In this document: piece after piece, positions 11,940 to 22,005 of the stretch
Layout of the letters: the number at the start of each line of letters is the position of its first letter
Position numbering within the stretch: the first letter of the stretch is position 1
Source of the DNA: Lasiosphaeria ovina
Lineage: Eukaryota > Ascomycota > Sordariomycetes > Sordariales > Lasiosphaeriaceae
Reading direction: 5' to 3'
Length of the DNA stretch: 64,000 nt
NCBI GenBank assembly: GCA_033439765.1
Contig: JAULSN010000001.1
Span: 1 to 64,000 of the forward strand
Notes under the pieces: generated by a model
What the model saw: only the letters and a program-made list of their open reading frames with translations
What the model was told of the DNA's origin: nothing
Databases searched by the model: none
Program-made: the position numbers and the translations under genes

Positions 11940-14900
11940 GCCCGTAGGCGATCTAGGCCTTCGCGGTATCGGCGTTAGTAACTCTATCTAGATAACCGGG
12001 CACTAGCGCGGGAGCCCTTACGGCCTTATACTCGTCCTTCGCGACGGCGACGGCTCTCGCGATAGAGATCTACGATAAGCCCCGCGGTACGGTATCGATA
12101 GCCTATAGAGGATAAAAGACGAATAATATCCGTATATATTACTTACTTACCTACTATATCGAGCCGTTACTATCTAGGTAGGGTAGCGCGCTATACTACT
12201 CGAAGAAGCGGTACGCGAGTATCTCTCTTAGCCGTCCGACCGTCGCGGAAGTATACCCTTTTACCCGAGGCTATCGGAGGCTATACGGTAGAGCGTCCGG
12301 TACGATAGGTGCTCGGTATATACCCGTCCGAACCCGATATCGGTACTATCCTACGTCTAGACGAAGAAGGCGTCTATCTACTTAAAGCGTCTCTTATTAC
12401 CCTTAACTATCCCGACTATCCCTACCGACCTTCCTAGCCTCTTCTCGTAGTCCCGGGAAATAAAAGGAGCGGCCGCTAACCGGGGTTAGGGGCTACTTCT
12501 ACTTATCGCCGAGTAGCTTAAGGAACGCTACTTAGCGATAGTTCTAGAGTAGGAGGTAGGCGTATTTCTCGAGGACGAACTCGGAGACTTCGCGCGGCGT
12601 CTAGTCGTCGATAATCTCTAGGAGCTCGTCGAGGAAGGACCGGGTCTCCTAGTACTCTATAATAGGTAGATACCTCGTAACGACTTAGAAGCCCGGAAGA
12701 GTTACGCTACTAACGTACTCCTTAGAGATCTTTAACTACTATAGTCGACTACGCTATAGTAGAAGAACCCGAAGCCGAGCTGGTTTATCGTCTCTCGTAG
12801 CCCGAAGCCGGGCTTCCTAGTCTCGAGGGTAGAGCGGCGTAGCGGGGTATTAAGTATTTAGGCCTCGCTTAGCGGGAGATACGAGATGAAGTGGCGTAGG
12901 CCGAGGACGAGTAACCTATATAGTCTCGCGACCTCTAACGGCGTAGCCTACTTAGGACTATATAGAGCCCTAATAGTATCGAGTACTATAAGGTACTTAT
13001 AAATATTACCCCGTATAAAGTCCCTAAACTCGTCGGTCCTATAGATATAGAAGGCGTCGGAGGGGAACGTAATATTATTTACGTCGGCCTACGCTTCCCC
13101 CGAGGAGATAACCCTAGTAAATTACCCCGAGCTCTAGACCCGCGTCTCCCGGGATAGCTCGCCGAGGAATTCCGCCTAGCTCTCGTCTTCTTACTAGATA
13201 ATAGTATACGAGGCCGAGGGTTACGCGGAGTTCGGTACGCTACCTAAAGTTCTCGGTCTTAGTATACTATAGAGTATACGCGACGCGCCTCCTAGATCGG
13301 ATATCCGCTCTCTTAGCGGCTAACCGGTCGTTATTCGTCTTCTAGAGGATATTAATACTATTATAGTCGGCCTCGTTATAGCCTAGGTTAGCGATACCGG
13401 GGTAGGAGAACGGATAGATCCTCTATACGTTAAAGCGCTCCTTAAGCGGGCTATACGTCTATATATATACTAGCCCGTACGCGGCGTATAGGTAGTTACG
13501 CTTAGGCTCGGCCGTAAGCGTTACGGCGTCCTAAGGAGGCCGATAGGGTACTCGGTTAGGGTGGCCCTCTATACGGGAGGTGGTTAGAACGGCGTATTAC
13601 GAGACCCCCCGGCCGCTACTATCGCCTAGTCGTCCTCCCCGGTATCGGAGTCGCTCGCGCTTTCCGACCCGCGCCTACCGGCTCGGCGAGGGTCTCTAAG
13701 CTACCCGTCTAGTACGAACTTTACCGTATTATACGCGTAGTAGCGCTTAGCGAGTAGCGTCGAGCCTTACGGATAGTTCCCGTCGGGAACCGATATAACC
13801 TCTACTACTAATATCGATATACTATCGGTCCTAGTTCTCGATAGATAAGACCTCGTCGAAGTACGTAGACTATCCGTACTAGAAGTCTCGGATATACTCT
13901 AAGAGGGTCCTCTACCGCTACGTCTCGAGTTTTAGGCCCTTACCGTCGTAGAGGAAGAATATACTATAGAATAGGCGGAGGGTGGAGTCTCGGGGGTCGT
14001 CGGTCTCGAACGCGTAGGCGGTCTCGAGCGTCCGTACTATACGGTACCAGACTACGGTATCTTTCGACGGGTTAATAGTAATACCGATCGGCCTCCTACG
14101 CGCGCCGCCGTCCTTACCGGACCTCTCTAGGTTAGCCCGGGAAGCGTTCTATACCGCGAGGAAGTCCGGGGGGATATACTAGGAGGTCTAGGAGATACGG
14201 TATCCCTAGTATACCTTACCGACTCTACCCTATATAAGAGTTCCTCGAGGGCGGGGCGTAGGAGATCGTTATAGAACGTCGTATACGTCTTATCGCTAAG
14301 GAAGATAGAATACTTAGGCTAGTATATTACGGGGAAGAACGCGTAGATTAGGTAAGACTAGGTGCCGGTAGTAGCGAATAGGATATAGGGGATCTTATAA
14401 ATAGGGACCTCGGTTATCTTCCCCTCGACCTCTAGATCGAATTAGAGGTAGATAGAATACCCTAGGAGCGTAGTAGGCTACGCTATAACTAGAAGACTAA
14501 TTAACGTACGGAAGGAGTTTAGGTCCAAGAAGACGGCGATAGAGCTATCGATATCCTTAAGCGAGTATTATAGAGGTAGCTTATAGGGCGTATCCCTATA
14601 GAGGTATATCTCCTCGCCCTCTTATAGCGGTCCGGAGAAGAGGTTCTAAAGGCGGCCGGGGCTAGGGAAGGCGAGGCGATCCCTATTAAGCTAGAGACCT
14701 AGGATATCTTCGCGGGTACGATAGATCCCTAGATTAAGATCTAGCTCGGTAGCGCTCGAGGGGTAGCTCCTATCTTCGACGTTATAAGTATAATATAGCC
14801 CCTAGTAGCGCGTATATAATCTCCGATAGCCCTCTTCGTCAAGAGCGTAGGCTACCGGCGGATACGGAATTATACCGACGTAAAGTATAGTAAATAATAC

Positions 14901-15130
14901 GGCGGGCGAGCCTACGCTTACTATCTTAGGCGCCTCGGATCTACTCTAATATAGAGGTAACTAGTAGGAGCCGTAGTTACTACCTAACGGGGCCGTTACT
15001 ATTATTAAGCTACTCCGAGATATAATCCGGGAATTCCTACTCCTCCTACTCTTATAACGGCTTAGATCCCTACCGGAGGGTATAGCTATCCTACTCCGTA
15101 TCGCTCTATAATCTACTAGAGGGAGATTCG
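11940..15130 (-). pseudogene. Unrecognised long coding fossil B
   Basis: The minus strand carries one long interpretable frame from about 15130 down to about 12000. Residue composition is protein-like: aromatic- and Leu-rich, with stretches such as IPYILFATTGT and FDLEVEGKITE near 14330-14470. Interruptions are almost only TAA/TAG. I do not recognise a domain. It lies downstream of fossil C and upstream of the helicase in the same orientation. Many Tyr residues may have been His or Cys before mutation, which blurs motif recognition. Confidence 0.5.
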
Positions 15131-15374
15131 GAAGGCTCCTCGTTCTCGTCGCCGGCCGGAGTAGCCCTATAGCGGTCCTCCCTTATCTTCTACCTTTTTA
15201 GAGTTACCTAGGGGTTAGTAGGGGTAGGACGTTTATTCTAGGACCTAGATAGATACGAAAACGAGTAAGTATTAATTAATATTAGTAGTTATATTTCGGG
15301 AGAGAGATACCTAACTATAAGTCCTTATTAGCTCCCGCCCGGTAGTTAACGCTAAGTCGCGTAAGCGTAGCTAG

Positions 15375-15664
15375 TAAGGCCGTAGGTCCGGCCGGGGATA
15401 ATAACCTCGATCCTACTAATACTAGAGGTGGTCGAGGTTTCCGCTAAGCGTTCGGTAAGGCTAGGAGAGTATAGGTATTATAAATACCGTAGTATATTAC
15501 GTAGAATAGTAGTTGGAGTAAGGGTACTAGCCGGCTATATTATAAGGAGTACGGCCGGTAAGGCTATGGGCCTAGCTAGGGATAATAACCTCGATCCTAT
15601 TAGTTCTAGAGGTGGTCGAGGTTTCCGCTAAGAGTTCGGTAAGGCTAGGAGAGTATAGACGTTA
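15375..15664 (+). repeat. 184-bp-period direct duplication
   Basis: Two ~105-bp copies (15375-15480 and 15559-15664) share gataataacctcgatcct and gaggtggtcgaggtttcc. They lie between fossils B and C. A 67-codon open frame across them (15428-15631, plus strand) is chance. Confidence 0.75.
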
Positions 15665-15949
15665 TACCCCCTTACGAGGTATAGTAGTAGTAGAGTTTTC
15701 GGAGTCTTATATATATAGGAGAGAGAGGTTAACTATATAAGAGAAGGAGTCTAACTATTATATAAACCCGAAGGTAGGATAGCTATAGATATAATACTCG
15801 GATTAGAAAGTCTCTTCCCCGTACTTATAGAATCCCCTAGACCCTATTACGAACGTAGCCCGCGATACGCTACTATAGCGTCTATACCCCCGAGCTCTCT
15901 TATAAGTTATCTTAATATCGTATAATACTCGATTAGGCTCCGCTCTTAT

Positions 15950-17830
15950 AGTAATAAGGTTTAACCCGCCTCGTATTCGTCCGAGATAGCCTAGGGCGAA
16001 ATGCCCGTCCCTACCTATATCCGAGCCCCTCCTAGCGCTACCTTAGACCGTAGAGCGAGAACTCGTATTTCCCGGTCTCGTCGGACTAACTACCCGGCCT
16101 TAGATATCTCGTAGAGATAATTTCCTAGCTATCCTAACGCCGAGGTAACGCTCGTATCTCCCTAGCCTATTAGACGAATCGCTGGCGTCGAATCTCCTAG
16201 CCGTAGAGTATCTCTACCCTTATCCGTATTTATAGCGTTAAGGCCTAGTCCGAGCCTCGTAGGATATTTAGCCCCCCCGGCCTCGGAACGTTACGGGGTC
16301 GCGTTTATATAGATAAGGCCCCCGGCCTTAGGATATCTCGGCGTCGCGTTTATATAGATAAGGCCTAGTACGTAGAGATCGCGTCGGAACTAAGTATCTA
16401 TACGACCGTCTAATATAGGGCGATACGTCGTCGAGCGCTATAGAGATTTATAAAATTTATATATAATATCTCTTCGGCCCCTCTTAGCGGTCTCTAGTCT
16501 AAATCGGAGAAGTTTACCTCCCTAGCTACGTCTCTATCGTTAGTCTCTAATCTATCCCCGTCTTATAATTTAATAACCCTTAGTACGGGGCTCGTACTAG
16601 CTCCGCTCGTTACTAACTCCTATACGCCCTTAGAACGGAACGTCGAGATTTCCCCTACGTCTAGAAGCGCGAGGCCTAAGGTCGGTCGTAGGTCGCTCTA
16701 TTCGAAGATAGGCTCTACTAAGCTACCTAGCGCCTCGGAGTAGAGGTCGGTAATACCGGGAAACTCCTACTTCATCTTTACGATAATTATAGAGAGCGCT
16801 TACCCTCCTTCTTTTACTACTACGATACGTACCCGATAGAAGAGTACGAGTAGCCTACTCCGAGGTACGAAAGCTAATATACCCTCTCCGAAATACCGAA
16901 CTAGGGTAAGGAGGGGTTTATAGCGGGAGGCGGTAATAGTGAATTTCTTATTAGAAATACCTAATTAGTATACGACGAACGAGGTTAGGTATGACTTATA
17001 CGTACTACCCCGTTTACCGAGGAGTTTATTATCGCTAAGGAATTCCTAGAAGGTATTAGAATAGCGAAGGACCTTGAGCTCTTCTAGCCGGTTCGCGTCC
17101 CGTAGGTTAATGGATTCCTAAATCCGGACTAGCTCGAGGTACGCCTTAAGGTGCCGTAAGTCTATATACCTTAGACCTTCGGCCTCTTCCTATTTTAAGC
17201 CGCTCTATAGTATTATAAACCGTAATAACGTCGTATAGCCTAGCTCCTAGAGCTCGGAAGTAATAGTTATCGATATCGTTAATACGGTTTTATACTCCTT
17301 ACGCCTTATATAGTACTCTTTATATAGCGACCGGAAGTAGTCCTATCCTTACTAGCTAAAGATATAGTTAAGAAGCGAGAGGACTATTAAGATCTCCGCT
17401 TCTCGATCGGCCATCTCGGGCTACTATAGAACCTTATCGCTAACGGTCTAGACTATAGAGTATAGGCGATAGTACTCCTTATAAATAATAAGGGGATCTT
17501 AGGGTTTAAGGTTCTTAATAAGCTAGCTTAGCGTAGATACCTCGACTCTCTTAACCCGCTTAGCTTTCGGCTTAGCGCTAGACGTAGTAGGTCTCTTATA
17601 ACCGCTACTCGTACTAAGTCCTTCGTCGTCGTTATTACTATCGTCGCCGTCGTCGTCCTCTAATCCTTATAAGTCTCTATACGGCTAACTACTATCCCTA
17701 TTACGTAATTTAATACCGATATTCCTACCGTCCCTACTATTATATTCAGATCCCGGTAGAGATTCGTTATATCGGGTACCGTCTATATAGTCGTCGGTAT
17801 CGTCCTAGGATCCTAGGGAAAACTTATTAT
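15950..17830 (-). pseudogene. Unrecognised coding fossil C
   Basis: The minus-strand frame starts with an acidic Asp/Asn/Glu stretch (about 17600-17680), then a Lys-rich linker, then about 250 residues of helical-looking sequence (examples MADREAEILIVLSLLNYIFS near 17400 and FGEGILAFVPRSRLLVLFYR near 16860). Stops are TAA/TAG only. I do not recognise the family. No DDE, tyrosine-recombinase or RT motif is apparent, but RIP would mask His and Cys ligands. Confidence 0.45.
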
Positions 17831-18497
17831 TATATAATAGCTATAAACGAATTTAGAATATATATACCGTTATAAGATTCCCTACTTCTCGATTTCTATA
17901 CGCTTCGTAGAAATTTATCGACTTCGTCGAATATAAGATAACGAGAATCGGGTTATAATAACGTAGAATATCGGATAAAAAGATACTTTAATTCTCCTTT
18001 AAATTATTTAAGAGAATAATCGGGTAGTTCTATACTTCTACCGCTCGTTTATATCGTTTAGGTTATTAGAATTATAGTAAGAGTAGTAGAAATAATATAT
18101 AAGGATCGAAGCTAGTATAGGTTAAAACCGAGGAGGAGGAAAAGAAAACTTCTAATAGCTAGAAGGTAGAGAACGCGCTAAAAAATTATAGGTTTAGTAG
18201 CTACTCTTATTTAGCGTTGGCCGTCTTGGAATTGACCCCGCCTTTCTTAGTTATCTTAACGAAAATCGTCGATTAAACTATCGAGGAAAATATTTCCGAC
18301 CTCCTTACGCTCGGAAGTAGCCCCGCGACGTTAATACCTCTTAGCTCTATTTATTCTATTTCCCTAAATAGCCCGCGCTAAGTACGTATAGTAAAGGACT
18401 AAGTATAGATATAAGGGCTAGTATAGTCGTAGGTCTAAGTAGGGTAGGAGGGACTAACTCAACTACCTATTAAAATATATACTAGAATATTTCTAGA

Positions 18498-19004
18498 TTT
18501 ATACTACTTAGAAAATTAAATAAAGACTACTATTTATATAGAAGGCGCTCTTTATTTAATTTTCCAAGTAGTATAAATAAATAAATACTATTATTTATAT
18601 AGATAGCGCTCTTTATTTAATTTTCTAAGTAGTATAAGTAAATAAATACTACTATTTATATAGATAGCGCTCTTTATTTAATTTTCTAAGTAGTATAAGT
18701 AAATAAATACTACTATTTATATAGATAGCGCTCTTTATTTAATTTTCCAAGTAGTATAAGTAAATAAATACTACTATTTATATAGATAGCGCTCTTTATT
18801 TAATTTTCCAAGTAGTATAAGTAAATAAATACTATTATTTATATAGATGGCGCTCTTTATTTAATTTTCTAAGTTATATAAGTAAATAAATACTATTATT
18901 TATATAGATGGCGCTCTTTATTTAATTTTCCAAGTTATATAAGTAAATAAATACTACTATTTATATAGATAGCGCTCTTTATTTAATTTTCTAAGTAGTA
19001 TAAT
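18498..19004. repeat. 80-bp palindrome plus seven 61-bp tandem copies of its right half
   Basis: A complete hairpin occupies 18498-18577. The motif agtagtata then recurs at 18567, 18628, 18689, 18750, 18811, 18872, 18933 and 18994, an exact 61-bp period. Each unit carries the ctctttatttaatttt arm. Flanks on both sides resemble the flanks of H2, including the splice-site region, so this looks like a second copy of that helicase intron whose hairpin has expanded. Confidence 0.9.
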
Positions 19005-19686
19005 TAGCGGATATAAATAAACGAACCTTTCTAAGTATTTTATCCTCCCGCTATTCGTAGGAATATACTTCTAACTTCTTAAATAATAATTACTATATAT
19101 CCGACGACGAGGAGCCTAATTATCCGGTTAAAATAGAGACTAGGCTCCGAGGGCCTCCGAGTACTTAGCGGGCGAGCTAACCTATATATATATACTTATA
19201 TACGGCGGCTATAGCTAATTATAATACCCGGGATAACCTTTTTCTCGATTTACCTTCAAACTACTATATAGTATTTATACCTCTATTAAAAATAAAAATA
19301 AAGGTACTCTTGAAATATACTAAAATAGGGCTTTCTAATAGTACTACCCGCGTTCTATTTAGATAAAGATTAGCTACGATATAAGGTAAAATAGAAAAGG
19401 ATTCCTACGAAAATAAACGTATAGACCATTTTTATAACGGGGCGCCCCTAACCCCTCGCTTTTACTTATCGCTAACGCCGAACGAAGGGGAAAACGCGTA
19501 AAATAGCGCGACCGCGTACTTTTAAAAAAATAATAATACTCTCTAACTTTATCTTTACTCTTTTTTAATTATAATCGCGTACTTATATATAACCCCGTAG
19601 ATAACTACGCGTAACGACGAGATAATATATTTAAGATAAGTACTTTAATCTTTTATCTTAATCGTGGATTTTAATATACTTAGGAG

Positions 19687-20245
19687 ATCGAGATCGGAAT
19701 AGCCCGAGCGCTTTAGTATCTTAGTATCTCGTAAAGCTAGGATCGGAGTAGCCCGAGCGCTTTAGTATCTTAGTATCTTATAAAGCTAGGATCGGAGTAG
19801 CCTAAGCGCTTTAGTATCTTAGTATCTCGTGAAGCTAGGATCGGAGTAGCCCGAGCGCTTTAGTATCTTAGTATTTCGTAAAGCTAGGATCGGAGTAGCC
19901 TAAGCGCTTTAGCATCTTAGTATCTCGTAAAGCTAGGATCGGAGTGGCCCGAGCGCTTTAGTATCTTAGTATCTCGTAAAGCTGGGATCGGAGTAGCCCG
20001 AGCGCTTTAGTATCTTAGTATCTCGTGAAGCTGGGATCGGAGTGGCCCGAGCGCTTTAGTATCTTAGTATCTCGTGAAGCTAGGATCGGAGTAGCCCGAG
20101 CGCTTCAGCATCTTAGCATCTCGTAAAGCTAGGATCGGAGTAGCCCGAACGCTTTAGTATCTTAGTATCTCGTAAAGCTAGGATTAGAGTAGCCCGAGTA
20201 CTTTAGTATTTTAATATCTCGTAAAGTTAGGATTAGAATAGCTTA
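19687..20245 (+). repeat. 49-bp tandem array, about 11 copies
   Basis: The unit gctaggatcggagtagcccg... recurs every 49 bp (19736, 19785, 19834 and on). Each unit contains the doubled ttagtatc motif. Copies decay toward the right end. Most copies differ by C/T and G/A changes. Confidence 0.92.
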
Positions 20246-20399
20246 AGTATTTATTTATATTTTTTTAAAGACTTTAATATATTAATATTTTAAATTTTTT
20301 TATCTTTAAAAAACCTTAAACCTAAACCGAAAGCGCTTATTTAAATTACTTACCTTTTAAAAAATCATCTTTAACGATTTTTTTCATCCGTCCTTCTTC

Positions 20400-21360
20400 T
20401 CTTAACGCTTCTTACTTTTACGCTAGAACTATTAGTTATTAATATTAATTACCGCGTTAATATACTCCCGTAACGTCTCCGGGCGAGGCGTCTTATAGAG
20501 TTCGTCCTTAATATAATCCTTTAAGCTATTATAGAATATAAGTAACTATCCCTAGACTAACTATTTAAGACGTAATATATAGGTCTAGAACTTAATTATA
20601 TACTTAACTATTAAACGAGTTTATCTTAGCCTCTTAATCTACTCTTTAGCCTTCTTCTAAATATAACGTTTTATAAAGAATTCCCTTATTTACTTAAGGA
20701 CTCCTTCTACTCCCTTCTAGATAGTAACTTATATAACGGGGTTCCTATCTCTTACTACTTACGTTAACGCCTTTTAGTATAGTTCGAACTAAACGGTTAC
20801 TTTTCCGACGAGTCGTATTCCGACGTATATTACTCCGTCCTTCTAGAGTAGGATTTCATTAATATTATACGTTAGGAAGGAGAGTACTAAATCCTTCTAA
20901 TTCTCGAACTTATCCTTATCTCTATTATAGAGCTTAGGGTACGGGATCTTTAGCTTCTTCTTAGGAGGAGCCGGGGTAGGTAGAGGTAGCGCCGCCCTAG
21001 CTATTTCTAGTCCTATAATCCTTTCTACGGCTACCCTTATATTATAATCGTATCTCCTTACTTACTCTCTTAGCTAGGCTATTTCGTTCTAGAGCTATTC
21101 GTTCGCGGCTATATTATTACTTATCGAAAGAGGCTCTAATTATTATATAAGGCTAGTAATCTCCCCGTTATTAGCTAGCTCTTCTAGTATTAGAGCGTCT
21201 ACGTCCTGAACTTCCGTATCCTTAGGTTAGACTAATCCGGCCTTATTACTATTACTATTAGACTCGTCGTCGCTAAACGATCTAACTTCTTCTTCTAGCT
21301 TAGTATTTAGAAGGACCGTATCCTCTCTAGGTATAATTAGGTTATCGTATATATAAGAGT
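20400..21360 (-). pseudogene. Retrotransposon Gag-like coding fossil
   Basis: The minus-strand frame reads, across TAA/TAG stops, as a charged N-terminal region, a coiled-coil-like segment, a Pro/Lys linker and then a module matching Ty3/gypsy Gag: a basic Pro-rich lead-in ending YPKLYNRDKDKFEN near 20930, a hydrophobic core and a basic tail. No protease, RT or integrase frame follows on the minus strand. The next sequence is the 49-bp array. It may be a Gag-only gene of the large element, or the end of a truncated Ty3 insertion. Confidence 0.6.
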
Positions 21361-21412
21361 ACTCTATTCAATTAATACTAAGGGTCTTAGAAACTAAAGA
21401 AGTAAGTAACGT

Positions 21413-21548
21413 ATTATAAACCGCTTAACTATATAGATTAAGGTTATATCGTATATAGGTATTAAGGGTTTAAGAAGTAGATATAAAGAATAAATAAAGG
21501 GTAAGCTCTTAATATACGGGTAATATAGTTAAATTAGGTTTATTACTT
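21413..21548 (-). repeat. Right terminal inverted repeat
   Basis: This is the inverted partner of 4742-4876. It lies about 50 bp upstream of the Gag-like fossil on the minus strand, so it could also be a promoter or leader region. Confidence 0.85.
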
Positions 21549-21907
21549 AAAGTATATAAGTATAAAGAATATATATTACTTACTTAAGGAATTAAGTAAG
21601 CTCTATCTAAGACCGTAACTACGGTTATTATATATATCTATCTCTAATAGCTAATAAGAGCCTAGCTCTTACTTACCTACCGTATCGGTATTACCTAACA
21701 CTAAGCAGTACCAAGTAGTCGGGCAACCGTTTACCCGGTGTTAAGTAATACCCTCTTACCGGGCATATCCTAATTGGTTAGGTAACTACGCGCCCGGCGC
21801 TAGTTAAGCTTTCCTCGCCGGGCATGCGCTAATTAGCAGGGCGGGTCCCGCACCGGACCTCCCCGCACGTGCAGGCTGCCCAGTATGTGACGGGATCCGT
21901 AATATAT
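21549..21907. other. Transition from RIP-saturated to normal DNA
   Basis: No gene is seen. CA and TG dinucleotides return gradually from about 21690 and are normal by 21840. Near-repeats of a cccggYgcta-like motif occur at about 21735-21830 and may be a short dispersed repeat. Confidence 0.5.
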
Positions 21908-22005
21908 ACTTAGTTCCCGACTACGCTACCGCTTCCGCTCCGCCTACTGCATTATGCACCCTATATAAGTGCTGAGTTCAGGCCTATATAGGCACGCAGT
22001 TTAAC
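21908..22005 (+). repeat. Right copy of ~100-bp direct repeat
   Basis: Direct-orientation partner of 4635-4739, with the same ccctatata and gctgagttcaggcctata cores. It overlaps the stop codon (22001-22003) of the neighbouring kinase gene, so the repeat now supplies that gene's end. Confidence 0.75.

Larger units (their letters stand above)
4742..21548 (-). mobile_element. RIP-saturated 16.8-kb putative element with terminal inverted repeats
   Basis: The block is bounded by inverted repeats 4742-4876 and 21413-21548. It is nearly devoid of CpA and TpG while CpG remains common, the mark of CpA-directed RIP on both strands. No intact gene survives. Minus-strand frames show long stretches of sensible protein interrupted almost only by TAA/TAG, as expected from Gln and Trp codons. 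Fossils from the right end inward: a Gag-like gene, a 49-bp array, a 61-bp array, two unrecognised genes and a SNF2-type helicase. All point the same way. That arrangement, 80-bp palindromes throughout and inverted termini suggest one large multigene transposon. A mosaic of nested elements is the main alternative: the Gag fossil could belong to a truncated Ty3 element whose LTR supplies the right repeat. Confidence 0.6.

Noticed and set aside
15428..15631. 67-codon plus-strand open frame in the RIP block
   Set aside because: It spans a duplicated low-complexity segment, opposes all fossil genes and has no recognisable composition.
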